A stretch of 64,000 bases of DNA, taken from positions 30,538 to 94,537 of the forward strand of contig JAGRKS010000041.1 in NCBI GenBank assembly GCA_020442185.1, read 5' to 3'. Positions 43,741 to 52,623 of the stretch are shown here, in pieces; the stretch's first letter is position 1; each line of letters starts with the position of its first letter. The stretch comes from Hyphomicrobiaceae bacterium (GTDB lineage: Bacteria > Pseudomonadota > Alphaproteobacteria > Rhizobiales > Hyphomicrobiaceae). Both the position numbers and the translations under genes were made by a program. A model generated the notes under the pieces. That model saw nothing but the letters and a program-made list of their open reading frames with translations, was not told the origin of the DNA and ran no database searches.

Positions 43741-44604
43741 ATGCAAGCGGGGGTAAGCACCGTGTTGGTTAGTAATCCATTCGCCGAACTGTCCGGGTTC
43801 ATCTCGCCGGATGCGATGCAGGCATTTGTGATCTTGATGTTCCTGCTCGTTGCCGGCGGCACGATCTACGACATCTGGCATAAAAAGAGCGCGCAGTACT
43901 TCTTTGAGAACTGGCGCAAGTCACAGAGCAAGGCGCGCCAGCCTGTCAGCAGCGGGGAGATGATGTCCCTGGCGGTCAAAACCGTAACCGACGAGGTGCT
44001 CACGTCGGGGGAGTTCTGCAATCCCCAGCGCCGCCTCGCCCACCTGTTCACCATGTACGGCTTCATCGCCTACGTCATTTCAACGGCGATCATGGTGTTC
44101 TGGTATCCGACACCGGCGACGCCGACACCCGCCATCTGGCCATTGCTGTGGTTCCTGGGCGCGCTTTCCGTTTGCGTTGGCGGTTACTGGTTCTGGTTCT
44201 TCATCCGCGCCGATGTCGCGGCTGAAGGCAATTCACCGTTCCGCGTCGTGAAGGCAGACCTCTTCATCTTGTCCCTGCTCGCCAGCGTGACCCTGGCACT
44301 GGTATGGGCATTCCTCCAGGCGATCGACAGCGCTTGGGACAACTTCTTCGCGGTGCTCTACATCATCGCCACGGTCGTGCTGTTCGGCTCGGTGCCGTGG
44401 TCCAAGTTCTCGCATATGTTCTTCAAGCCGGCCGCGGCGTTCCAGAAGCGCGTCGCCAAGGCTGACGGCTCGCTCGATATGTTGCCGGCGCCCGCGGACA
44501 GGTCGAGCCCGGCCGATCGTGACCGGCACTCGATGGAGCTTCTGAAGGACGCGTCGATGAACATGGGGCTCGGCATCAAGCGTGAAGCGCCCCGCCACTA
44601 TTGA
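43741..44604 (+). CDS. aprM: AprM, membrane anchor of APS reductase
   Basis: 287 residues from the ATG at 43741 (a TTG seven codons earlier is possible). About five to six hydrophobic helices; LAHLFTMYGFIAYVISTAIM and YIIATVVLFGSVPWSKFSHM give membrane His residues. AprM replaces QmoABC as the quinone-side partner of AprBA in many oxidisers. The N-terminus resembles HdrE/QmoC-like cytochrome modules. 47 bp before aprB. Confidence 0.87.
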   Translation: MQAGVSTVLVSNPFAELSGFISPDAMQAFVILMFLLVAGGTIYDIWHKKSAQYFFENWRKSQSKARQPVSSGEMMSLAVKTVTDEVLTSGEFCNPQRRLAHLFTMYGFIAYVISTAIMVFWYPTPATPTPAIWPLLWFLGALSVCVGGYWFWFFIRADVAAEGNSPFRVVKADLFILSLLASVTLALVWAFLQAIDSAWDNFFAVLYIIATVVLFGSVPWSKFSHMFFKPAAAFQKRVAKADGSLDMLPAPADRSSPADRDRHSMELLKDASMNMGLGIKREAPRHY

Positions 44605-44651
44605 ACAACAAACAAGCTGCGATCTAGCGACTATCCGGGAGGGAGCAGAGT

Positions 44652-45131
44652 ATGCCGACATTCGTCTATATGACGCGATGCGATGGCTGCGGGCACTGCG
44701 TTGACATTTGTCCGTCCGATATCATGCACATCGATACGACGTATCGCCGTGCCTACAACATCGAGCCCGACATGTGCTGGGAGTGCTACTCCTGCGTGAA
44801 GGCCTGCCCGCAGTTCGCGATCGACGTCCGCGGCTATGCGGATTTCGCTCCGCTTGGCCACTCCGTACGCGTGCGCCGTGAGGAGGAGAAGGGCACGATC
44901 GCCTGGAGGATCAAATTCCGGGACGGCACCGAGAAGAATTTCCTCTCGCCGATCACCACCAAGCCGTGGGGTCGGGACATCCCCAAGCTCGCCGAGGTGC
45001 CCGGTCCCAACAGGGAGTTGCGCGACAGCGAACTGCTCTATAGCGAGCCCAAATTCATTCGCTTCGACGACGGCGGGTTGCATACCTTGGAAAAGGCCGG
45101 TTTAGCGTTCAAGGCAGGGGTATATTACTGA
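44652..45131 (+). CDS. aprB: AprB, ferredoxin-like beta subunit of APS reductase
   Basis: 159 residues after a GGGAGGGAG ribosome site. Two [4Fe-4S] motifs, CDGCGHCVDICP (about residues 10-21) and CWECYSCVKACP (about 42-53), and the long C-terminal tail that wraps AprA are present. It moves electrons from the AprA flavin to AprM. Its TGA overlaps the aprA ATG (TGATG). Confidence 0.96.
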   Translation: MPTFVYMTRCDGCGHCVDICPSDIMHIDTTYRRAYNIEPDMCWECYSCVKACPQFAIDVRGYADFAPLGHSVRVRREEEKGTIAWRIKFRDGTEKNFLSPITTKPWGRDIPKLAEVPGPNRELRDSELLYSEPKFIRFDDGGLHTLEKAGLAFKAGVYY

Positions 45132-47056
45132 TGGCCTATAAGACAATCATCGAAGACAACATCGACGTCCTCGTCGTCGGCGGCGGTCTCGGCGGCACCG
45201 GTGCCGCGTTCGAGGCCAGGTACTGGGGCCAGAACAAGAAGATCGTGATCGCGGAGAAGGCCAACATCGACCGCTCCGGCGCTGTCGCGCAGGGCCTCTA
45301 CGCCATCAACTGCTACATGGGCACGCGATGGGGCGAGAATAACCCCGAAGATCACGTCCGCTACGCTCGCATCGACCTCATGGGTATGGTGCGCGAGGAT
45401 TTGCTGTTCGACATGGCGCGGCACGTGGACTCGACCGTTCACCAGTTCGAGGAGTGGGGCCTGCCGCTGATGCGCAACCCCAAGACCGGACAATATCAGC
45501 GCGAGGGCCGCTGGCAGATCATGATCCACGGCGAGAGCTACAAGCCGATCGTCGCGGAAGCTGCCAAGAAGTCGGCTGACAAGATCTTCAACCGCATCTG
45601 CGTCACCCATCTGCTGGTCGACGACGCCAAGGCGAACCGGATCGCCGGCGCGGTTGGTTTCAACGTGCGGACGGGCGACTATCACGTCTTCAAGTCGAAG
45701 ACCGTGATCTGCGCGGCGGGCGGCGCTTCGAACATTTTCAAGCCGCGATCGGTCGGTGAGGGCGCGGGACGCGTGTGGTATGCGCCATGGTCGTCGGGCT
45801 CCGCATACGGTCTCTTGATCGAGGCCGGCGCGAAGATGACGCAAATGGAAAACCGCATCGTATTGGCGCGCTTCAAGGACGGTTATGGTCCTGTCGGTGC
45901 CTACTTCCTTCACCTCAAGACGTACACGCAGAACGGGTTCGGCGAGGAGTATGAATCCAAGTGGTTCCCCGAATTGCAGAAGTTGGTCGGCAAGGAATAC
46001 CTCGATCCAGAGGTGTCGCACCGTACCCACAGGCCGATCCCGACGTGTCTGCGAAACCACGCGATGATCAACGAAGTGATGGCTGGCCGCGGCCCCATTC
46101 ACATGGTGACGATGCAAGCGTTCCAGGATCCGCACCTCGAAGAAGTGGGTTGGGAAAACTTCCTCGGCATGACCATCGGTCAGGCCGTTCTGTGGGCCGC
46201 GACCGACGTCGATCCCAAGAACGAGAATCCCGAGTTGACCACTTCGGAGCCCTACGTCATGGGCTCGCATGCGACCGGTGCCGGCGGCTGGGCCAGCGGA
46301 CCGGAGGATGTGTCGCCCCCCGAGTATTTCTGGGGCTACAATCGCATGATGACGGTTGAAGGCCTGTTCGGAGCGGGTGACGCGGTCGGCGGCACGCCGC
46401 ACGCCTTCTCTTCGGGCTCTTTCACCGAGGGTCGTCTCGCGGCGAAGGCTGCCTGCAAATACATCGACGACGGCAAGGCGCACGGAATTCGCGTCTCCGA
46501 CGAGCAGATCGAGCGCCGGCGCAAAGAAATCTACAAGCCGCTGGAGCACTACAAGGTCTATCGCAACGAGGTCGTCGCGGGTGACGTCAACCCGAACTAC
46601 ATCACTCCAAGGCAAGGTCTCTCGCGACTTCAGAAGCTGATGGACGAGTATTGCGGCGGCGTCACGGTCGGCTACATGACCAACGAAAAGCTGCTCAATA
46701 TCTGCCTCAAGAAGCTGAAGGTGATGGAGGAGGATCTGGAGAAGGTCGCCGCCAAGGATCTTCACGAGTTGCTGCGGGCCTGGGAGTTGAAGCATCGTCA
46801 TCGCACCTCCGAGTGCGTCACGCATCACACCCTGTTCCGCAAGGAAACGCGTTGGCCCGGCTACTATTATCGTGGCGACTATATGAAGCTCGACGACGAA
46901 AACTGGCATGTTCTGACGGTTTCCCGTCGTGACCCGAACACGGGCGAGTACACGATGGAGAAGGCGCCCTGCTACCACCTCGTCGGCGACCTCGAGGACA
47001 AGGCGCTCGCCGAGTTGAAGGAAAGAGAAAAGGCCGGCGTGGCGGCCGACCACTAG
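45131..47056 (+). CDS. aprA: AprA, FAD-containing alpha subunit of APS reductase
   Basis: 641 residues, full length. The FAD motif VVGGGLGGTGAAFEA starts near residue 16; RSGAVAQGLYAINCYMG and the later GLFGAGDAVGGTPHAFSSGS are signatures of this fumarate-reductase-related subunit. In the oxidative direction it joins sulfite to AMP to form APS in the cytoplasm, using sulfite released by sHdr. Translation is coupled to aprB. A GC-rich terminator follows. Confidence 0.97.
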   Translation: MAYKTIIEDNIDVLVVGGGLGGTGAAFEARYWGQNKKIVIAEKANIDRSGAVAQGLYAINCYMGTRWGENNPEDHVRYARIDLMGMVREDLLFDMARHVDSTVHQFEEWGLPLMRNPKTGQYQREGRWQIMIHGESYKPIVAEAAKKSADKIFNRICVTHLLVDDAKANRIAGAVGFNVRTGDYHVFKSKTVICAAGGASNIFKPRSVGEGAGRVWYAPWSSGSAYGLLIEAGAKMTQMENRIVLARFKDGYGPVGAYFLHLKTYTQNGFGEEYESKWFPELQKLVGKEYLDPEVSHRTHRPIPTCLRNHAMINEVMAGRGPIHMVTMQAFQDPHLEEVGWENFLGMTIGQAVLWAATDVDPKNENPELTTSEPYVMGSHATGAGGWASGPEDVSPPEYFWGYNRMMTVEGLFGAGDAVGGTPHAFSSGSFTEGRLAAKAACKYIDDGKAHGIRVSDEQIERRRKEIYKPLEHYKVYRNEVVAGDVNPNYITPRQGLSRLQKLMDEYCGGVTVGYMTNEKLLNICLKKLKVMEEDLEKVAAKDLHELLRAWELKHRHRTSECVTHHTLFRKETRWPGYYYRGDYMKLDDENWHVLTVSRRDPNTGEYTMEKAPCYHLVGDLEDKALAELKEREKAGVAADH

Positions 47057-47070
47057 TCCAGCAATCAATA

Positions 47071-47122
47071 GAGGTCCGCCGCGCTCCACGAACGATGGGC
47101 GCGCGCGGACCTCTTGCCGTTT
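47071..47122 (+). terminator. terminator after aprA
   Basis: GAGGTCCGCCGCGC and GCGCGCGCGGACCTC form a ~14-bp GC stem with an interior mismatch and a ~14-base loop, followed by TTGCCGTTTCC. Confidence 0.7.
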
Positions 47123-47270
47123 CCTCAGTGGGGAATTATTGCGGGGTACCGTTGCCCGAGAGGCAGCTGTTTCCTCCGGTGCAGGGCGCGGCGATCCAAC
47201 GACCTGTTAGACCCTACAGTTGGACATCCCTCCCCTTCGGTTGGGCATCTCTCGATTTGGTAAGTTACTG

Positions 47271-47621
47271 ATGAATATCACCGCAAAAACTGATGACGAG
47301 ATTCTGGCAATCGCCCATCCGATGTGGGCCGATCTCGTCAAGTATTCGAACGAGGGCAACTACGGCGAGTTCGTCAAGAACTTCTCCTTTGCGCTCACGA
47401 ACGGGTTGCATGAAGTCGAGGTCGGCCGTCAGTTCTCGAGCAGCGAGTTGACCCGGAGTTTGTCCCCCGACGTCGATTATCTTGGGATCATTCGCCGAGG
47501 AGATTACGTCACGGTGCTTTACCGGCAGCGCAGTACAAAAAAGCCAGGCGAATGGCTGGGCAGACTCGTCCTTGGTGAGGAGGACGGCAAGATCAGGATA
47601 TTCGGCGCGTCGATTTTTTGA
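47271..47621 (+). CDS. conserved-looking hypothetical protein (116 aa)
   Basis: 116 residues from the ATG at 47271. Mixed alpha/beta, no Cys and no signal. Features such as HPMWADLVKYSNEGNYGEF and VDYLGIIRRGDYVTVLYRQR suggest a small SnoaL/NTF2-like fold, but I cannot confirm this. It lies after the apr terminator and 34 bp before the FKBP gene on the same strand, so it has its own promoter and may be cotranscribed with the FKBP. Confidence 0.65.
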   Translation: MNITAKTDDEILAIAHPMWADLVKYSNEGNYGEFVKNFSFALTNGLHEVEVGRQFSSSELTRSLSPDVDYLGIIRRGDYVTVLYRQRSTKKPGEWLGRLVLGEEDGKIRIFGASIF

Positions 47622-47655
47622 GCGCTGGCGGCTCAGACCGCTGAACGGATGCGAT

Positions 47656-48168
47656 ATGAGCGAAACGATCAAGGACGGCAAGTTCGTCGAACTCACCTAC
47701 AAGGTGAGCGACAGCAAGACAGGCCATGTGCTGAGCGCCGTCGAATTCCCATTGGGTTATGTGCACGGGCACAGTGACTTGCTGGCACCTGCGGTCGTTG
47801 AAGAGCTGGAGGGCAAGGCGGCTGGTGACGTCTTCGAGGTGCCGATCGATTGTGATCGCATCTATGGGCCACGCGACGAGCGGCTCGTCTTCACCGACTT
47901 GATTGACAACGTTCCCGAGGAATACCGGGAGATCGGCACCACGATCATCATGGAGAATGAGAAGGGCGAGGCCCGGAATTTCATCGTGACGAAAATGGAC
48001 GACAAGACGCTGACGGTTGACGGCAACAATCCGCTTTGTGGCCGGGAGGTTGTTTTCCGGATGGAGGTCCTGAGCGTCCGGGATGCCACCGAGGAAGAGA
48101 TCGAGGCGGGCGGACCGGTCGGTGGCCCTGGACCTGCTATCGATCCGTCGCTCAAAATGCAGATCTGA
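47656..48168 (+). CDS. SlyD-like FKBP-type peptidyl-prolyl isomerase
   Basis: 170 residues from the ATG at 47656. The split FKBP domain encloses an IF chaperone insert: VELTYKVSD, GYVHGHSDLLAPAVVEELEG, then IYGPRDERLVF and DGNNPLCGREVVF. SlyD-type proteins fold proteins and deliver metals. There is no His-rich tail; the end is Gly/Pro-rich. Near aprMBA it may help assemble Fe-S/flavin subunits (inference). Confidence 0.85.
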   Translation: MSETIKDGKFVELTYKVSDSKTGHVLSAVEFPLGYVHGHSDLLAPAVVEELEGKAAGDVFEVPIDCDRIYGPRDERLVFTDLIDNVPEEYREIGTTIIMENEKGEARNFIVTKMDDKTLTVDGNNPLCGREVVFRMEVLSVRDATEEEIEAGGPVGGPGPAIDPSLKMQI

Positions 48169-48369
48169 TCGCAACGGACCAACACGCAAGTTCCATCGGT
48201 TCGCAACTTGCGGGGCGGCGTCGGCTACCAGCCCATTACCGCGCGCGGCAACAAGGTCGGCAGTCGTCAGATTTCCGAGCTCCCATTACAGGAATTGCGT
48301 TCTGGGAGTAGCGTTCCGGGAGCCCAGATCCGGAGGTCGCGTTCCAGAAGTTCACACGTGCTCACAAGA

Positions 48370-48404
48370 ATTCGGGCCCGCGCCTGTAAGGCACGAGCCC
48401 GAAT
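48370..48404. terminator. hairpin between SlyD-like and 52-aa genes
   Basis: ATTCGGGC pairs with GCCCGAAT, with an inner GCCT-GTA-AGGC stem. It lies between convergent genes (48168 and 48445) and is probably a bidirectional terminator. No long T-run. Confidence 0.55.
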
Positions 48405-48444
48405 GAACGAGAGCCTTTATCGTCGCAACCAGGGTCGGCCGCGA

Positions 48445-48603
48445 CTAGGGGCGCTTCGGAACAGTATATGGAACCTCTTTCTGCATCGGCTCCCAGACCG
48501 TTTCGTATCCGACGAAACCCTTTGACGACGGCTGCATCTGACGGGTCTTGAAGAACCGTGAGTTGCCCTCTGGAACTTTGGCAACCGGCTTCTGTTCGGC
48601 CAT
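48445..48603 (-). CDS. small basic hypothetical protein (52 aa)
   Basis: ATG at 48601-48603 preceded by GGGGAG at the right distance. The product starts MAEQKPVAKVPEGNSRFF and includes SKGFVGYETVWEPMQKEV; it is Lys/Pro-rich, soluble and without Cys. Codon use and the ribosome site make it look real. I do not recognise a family. It closes the apr region. Confidence 0.6.
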   Translation of the reverse strand: MAEQKPVAKVPEGNSRFFKTRQMQPSSKGFVGYETVWEPMQKEVPYTVPKRP

Positions 48604-48880
48604 ATGTCCACTCCCCGAATTTGTCTGCGCAATTCGTAGACGCAAGTCCGTCACGGTATCATCGCGCCGGGCTCGCATCGCATTCCCGCGGGATAATACA
48701 GTCCGGCCTTGCAGGAGAGAAGCGGTTTCTACGTTTGATGACACGTGAAAGCGGCAATCGTCGGTATGCGTGAGGTTGCGATCGGGCGCCCGCCCCAACT
48801 CCACGGGCTAGGGCGCCGTGCGTCGTGGTACGCTTGCCGCCAGCCCCACGCTCGACATCCCCGGCGATGTGGAAACGGCT

Positions 48881-48933
48881 ACGGCCAGGATTTGGCCAGG
48901 ACTTGGCCAGGACTTGGCCAGGACTTGGCCAGG
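48881..48933 (+). repeat. 11-bp tandem repeat, about 4.8 copies
   Basis: Unit ACTTGGCCAGG: three perfect copies (48901-48933), one with a single change (48890-48900, ATTTGGCCAGG) and a partial first copy (48881-48889). 11 bp is close to one helical turn, so each copy presents the same face. It lies about 120 bp before the DGPF/sigma pair. Confidence 0.85.
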
Positions 48934-49050
48934 ATGCGGTTGAAGCCCGTCTCTCGATAATCATGCAGCCTGTCGCCACCTATTATTCACCAACCGTTGT
49001 CGGCGACGTCGGCCGCCATGCGTCCTCGGTCTGACAGGAGGTCCCCACAC

Positions 49051-49425
49051 ATGCAGTATGCGATCCTTTGCTATCACGACGAAAAAGTGACGTGCGCCTG
49101 GTCCAAGGAACAGGACGATGCCGTCATGGAGAAACTCGGCGCCGTGCAGGAGCGGCTTGCGAGGTCAGGCAAGCTCGGTCCCGTGGCGCGCCTGCTGCCG
49201 ACGACTGCGGCAACGACGTTGCGCAAGGATCGCGATCCGCCGCTCGTGGTCGACGGTCCATTCGCCGAGACGAAAGAGCAGCTTCTCGGCTTCTATATCG
49301 TCAACTGCGACAGCCTGGAGGAAGTTCTGGATATCGCCCGCGACCTCGGACGAGCCAATCCGGGCGGCGCCTATGAAATCAGGCCCGTCGGGCTGTTCTT
49401 CGATACGCCGGATGCTGCATCGTGA
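49051..49425 (+). CDS. YCII/DGPF-domain protein paired with ECF sigma factor
   Basis: 124 residues from the ATG at 49051 (AGGAGG upstream). VDGPFAETKEQLLGFYIV (about residues 69-86) is the DGPF motif of YCII-like proteins, a ferredoxin-like fold. Such genes accompany ECF42 sigma factors. Its stop overlaps the sigma start (ATCGTGACC), so the two are coupled. Role in signalling unknown. Confidence 0.9.
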   Translation: MQYAILCYHDEKVTCAWSKEQDDAVMEKLGAVQERLARSGKLGPVARLLPTTAATTLRKDRDPPLVVDGPFAETKEQLLGFYIVNCDSLEEVLDIARDLGRANPGGAYEIRPVGLFFDTPDAAS

Positions 49426-50714
49426 CCGACACGAGCTGGATCGGCGCGGTCATGACAGCGGCCCGGCCGAAGGCCATGGCGGCACTCGTCCGCTATTTCC
49501 GCGACCTCGATACGGCTGAGGAGGCTTATCAGGAGGCGTGCCTGCGCGCACTCAAGTCCTGGCCATCGAACGGCCCCCCGCGCGATGCGGCCGCTTGGCT
49601 GATCATGGTTGCACGCAATGCCGGCATTGATAGCGCGCGCCGCCAGCGCCGCATGCAGCCGTTACCGCCCGAAGACGTGATTTCCGACCGCTCGGACATG
49701 GAGGCGGTAGCGGCAGAGCGCGCCGATGGGGCCGACTATCGCGACGACATTCTGCGTTTGATGTTCATCTGTTGCCATCGAGAGCTCCCCGCGACGCAGC
49801 AGATCGCACTTGCGCTGCGGATCGTGTCCGGTCTTTCAGTCCACCAGATCGCCCGCGCCTTCATGGTTTCCGATGCCGCGATGGAACAGCGCATCACGCG
49901 GGCCAAGGCGCGGATTGCGAAAGCAGAAGTGCCGTTCGAGACCCCGAGTGCGGTCGAACGCGCTGAGCGTGTGGCAGCGGTCGCCGCAATGATCTACCTC
50001 GTATTCAACGAGGGTTATACGATCGACGTCGCGGCCAACGGCTGGCGCGCGGAACTTTGCGAGGAAGCCATACGTCTGGCCCGGTTGCTGCTCAACCTGT
50101 TTCCGGTCGAGCCAGAGCTGATGGGCCTCGCAGCCCTGCTGTTGCTCCAACACGCCCGGGCCGATGCCCGGTTCGACGCGGACGGTGCGGCCATCCCGCT
50201 CGATCAGCAGGACCGTTCGCGGTGGAATTCCAAGCTGATCGCCGAAGGCCTGGCCTTGATGGACAAGGCCCTGCGGCACCGGCGGCCGGGACCATTCCAG
50301 CTACAGGCAGCAATCGCCGCCTTGCACGCGCGGGCGGGCCGGCCCGAGGATACGGACTGGCCGCAGATCGCTCTCCTCTATGGTGCGCTCGAACGTATGC
50401 AGCCCTCCCCCGTCATCGCGCTGAACAGGGCCGTTGCGGTGTCGCGGACGGACGGCGCGGAGGCGGCGTTGGCGATCATTACCCCGCTTGCCGGCGCCCT
50501 CGATGGCTACTTCTATTTCCACGGCGCCCGCGGCTCCTTCTTGAAGCAGCTCGGTCGCTACCACGAAGCCCGCGAGGCCTACAACCGCGCCATCGCACTC
50601 GCCAACACGCCGGCCGAGGCCCGCCACATCCGACAACAACTCGATAGCCTAACGGAGGCGGCAGCAGCACCATCATCGCAACAGGCGGCGCGCGAGAACG
50701 ACCAGCGGCGATGA
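49422..50714 (+). CDS. ECF42-type RNA polymerase sigma factor with C-terminal TPR-like extension
   Basis: 430 residues from a GTG start. Sigma regions 2 and 4 occupy about residues 15-180 (YFRDLDTAEEAYQEACLRAL; VSGLSVHQIARAFMVSDAAM). The remaining ~240 residues form helical repeats (LNRAVAVSRTDGAEAALAII; YHEAREAYNRAIALA) typical of ECF42, in which the extension replaces an anti-sigma factor. Overlaps the DGPF gene. Confidence 0.92.
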   Translation: MTDTSWIGAVMTAARPKAMAALVRYFRDLDTAEEAYQEACLRALKSWPSNGPPRDAAAWLIMVARNAGIDSARRQRRMQPLPPEDVISDRSDMEAVAAERADGADYRDDILRLMFICCHRELPATQQIALALRIVSGLSVHQIARAFMVSDAAMEQRITRAKARIAKAEVPFETPSAVERAERVAAVAAMIYLVFNEGYTIDVAANGWRAELCEEAIRLARLLLNLFPVEPELMGLAALLLLQHARADARFDADGAAIPLDQQDRSRWNSKLIAEGLALMDKALRHRRPGPFQLQAAIAALHARAGRPEDTDWPQIALLYGALERMQPSPVIALNRAVAVSRTDGAEAALAIITPLAGALDGYFYFHGARGSFLKQLGRYHEAREAYNRAIALANTPAEARHIRQQLDSLTEAAAAPSSQQAARENDQRR

Positions 50715-51095
50715 CCGCGCTCCAGGCATCGGACTTCGTCGCGGGTTCCCGCCCAGTAGTTGCGAAAATATTTCACGGGGAGGTCGGCTTGCCCGATCTT
50801 CGCCCGTCCTAGCTGCAAGAATGGCATCGGGTCACGGTGCGGCATCAGCGCGGGTCCGCGATGCGGCAACAGCACGGGCGCGCGATGCCGCCGACCACGG
50901 CTTCATGTGTGAAGCACGCCTTCGAGGATCTCGACGGCCATGTCTGGGAGATTTTCTGGATGGACCCCAAAATTGGTCCAGCCGTCGTGATGACGTGGTG
51001 ATGGCGCGAGGGAGTGCCGCACCATGCTGTGGCCTCGGCGAATCGGGAACCTCCGGAACGGCGCGGCCAAACAAAACGCATTTCGAGGAGCGAAC
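50715..51095. other. spacer before the MoaD-like gene
   Basis: 381 bp. It contains short CGGGTCCGCGATGCGGCAACAG-like near-repeats (GCGCGATGC, GTCCGCGATGC) around 50855-50890 but no supported gene. Confidence 0.4.
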
Positions 51096-51365
51096 ATGGC
51101 ACGTGTCGTCTTCACGCCCAACATTCAGCGCCACGTTGCGTGCCCTGAGGCGGAAGCGCCCGGCAACACCGTGCGCGAAGTCCTCAATGGCGTGTTCGCG
51201 GGCAACCCGCGCGCCGCCGCCTATGTCCTCGATGATCAGTCCGCGTTGCGTAAACACATGACCATCTTCGTCGACGGCCACATGATCCGCGATCGCAGCG
51301 GCCTCACCGATCCCGTCGGGCCCGCGAGCACGATTTACATCTATCAGGCATTGTCTGGAGGCTGA
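51096..51365 (+). CDS. MoaD/ThiS-like beta-grasp protein with C-terminal Gly-Gly
   Basis: 89 residues from the ATG at 51096 (CGAGGAG upstream). The beta-grasp pattern fits MoaD: VREVLNGVFAGNP, HMTIFVDGHMI, then ASTIYIYQALSGG ending in the exposed Gly-Gly tail used for adenylation and thiocarboxylation or conjugation. No moaE, moeB or thiF gene is near. It is 2 bp from the BNR-propeller gene, a pairing I know from other genomes without an assigned role. Confidence 0.82.
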   Translation: MARVVFTPNIQRHVACPEAEAPGNTVREVLNGVFAGNPRAAAYVLDDQSALRKHMTIFVDGHMIRDRSGLTDPVGPASTIYIYQALSGG

Positions 51366-51367
51366 CC

Positions 51368-52468
51368 GTGAGTGACACATTGCTCGTATCGACACGCAAA
51401 GGTCTTTTCTGGGTGCGACGCGGAGGCGGACGTTGGGACATCGACCATGTCGATTTCCTCGGCGACAACGTCACGCTGACAACGACCGATCCGCGCGATG
51501 GCCGCCACTATGCGGCACTCGATCACGGCCACTTCGGCGTCAAGTTGCATCGCTGGGAAGATGGTCGATGGGACGAAATGGCGAGCCCCACCTATCCGCC
51601 GAAGCCCGAAGGCCTCGAGGAAAACGACATGTGGGGCCGGCCGATCGCCTGGAGCACGGCGCGGATTTGGGCATTGCGGGCCGGCGGCGACGATGAACCG
51701 GGCGTCATCTGGTGCGGCACGCTGCCGGGCGGCCTCTTCCGTTCGAGCGACAACGGCGAAAGCTGGGAAATCGTGCGTTCGCTCTGGGACCATCCGAAGC
51801 GGCGGATGTGGATGGGTGGCGGCGCCGATCTGCCAGGCATCCATTCGATACTGGTCGATCCGCGAAATTCGCAGCGCATCTGGATCGCCGTCTCGACCGG
51901 CGGCATCTGGTTCACCGAGAATGGCGGCTCAGATTGGGTGCAGCGCGGCGAAGGCATGCGCGCCGACCATGTGCCGCCGGAGTTGACCAACGATCCGATC
52001 GCCCAGGATGTGCACTGCCTTGCACAGTGCGCGAACGCCCCCGAACGCATGTGGGTCCAGCATCACAACGGCATCTTCGTCTCCTCCGACGAGGGGCGCA
52101 CGTTTACCGAGATCACCGATGTCGCGCCGTCGACGTTCGGTTTTCCGGTTGTCGTCCATCCGCGCGATCCCGATACCGCATGGTTCGTGCCCGGCATCAA
52201 GGACGAGTTGCGCATACCGCACGATGGCCAGCTCGTCGTGACGCGCACCCGCGACGGCGGCAGGACGTTCGAGAAGTTGACCAGCGGACTGCCACAGAAA
52301 CACGCCTACGACATCGTCTATCGGCACGGACTTGACATCGACGGGAGCGGCGACAGGCTGGCCTTCGGCTCGACGACGGGCGGTCTCTGGGTCAGCGAGG
52401 ACCAGGGCGACACGTGGGAAAACATCGCCAACACGCTGCCACCGGTCTATGCCGTCCGCTTCGCATGA
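51368..52468 (+). CDS. BNR/sialidase-like beta-propeller protein
   Basis: 366 residues from a GTG start 2 bp after the MoaD-like stop. BNR-type Asp-box repeats recur: SSDNGESWE, ENGGSDWVQ, SSDEGRTFTE, TRDGGRTFEK and SEDQGDTWEN, about one per blade. No signal peptide, so it is cytoplasmic, and no sialidase catalytic residues are recognisable. It may dock or carry the MoaD-like partner (inference). Confidence 0.85.
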   Translation: MSDTLLVSTRKGLFWVRRGGGRWDIDHVDFLGDNVTLTTTDPRDGRHYAALDHGHFGVKLHRWEDGRWDEMASPTYPPKPEGLEENDMWGRPIAWSTARIWALRAGGDDEPGVIWCGTLPGGLFRSSDNGESWEIVRSLWDHPKRRMWMGGGADLPGIHSILVDPRNSQRIWIAVSTGGIWFTENGGSDWVQRGEGMRADHVPPELTNDPIAQDVHCLAQCANAPERMWVQHHNGIFVSSDEGRTFTEITDVAPSTFGFPVVVHPRDPDTAWFVPGIKDELRIPHDGQLVVTRTRDGGRTFEKLTSGLPQKHAYDIVYRHGLDIDGSGDRLAFGSTTGGLWVSEDQGDTWENIANTLPPVYAVRFA

Positions 52469-52623
52469 CGTAGCGGCCTCGTACCGAGTGACCGGGTGCG
52501 CGAGAACACGGCCGATGGCTCGCGGTTCACGATCGCTCAACCGCGCTGGCGTACACTCCCCCAAGATCGCGAGTTTCTAACGATCGACTAAGTCCTGTGC
52601 CAATTGTCCGCGTGTGAGCATCG

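Noticed and set aside
41070-47056. Assimilatory sulfate reduction or dissimilatory sulfate reduction by this region
   Set aside because: AprM instead of QmoABC, the company of sHdr/DsrE/TusA and no dsrAB in view point to the oxidative direction.
45125-47089. 654-residue open frame on the minus strand opposite aprA
   Set aside because: It mirrors aprA codon for codon; composition (Arg, Val, Asp-rich, no motif) is that of antisense GC-rich DNA, and aprA is unmistakable.
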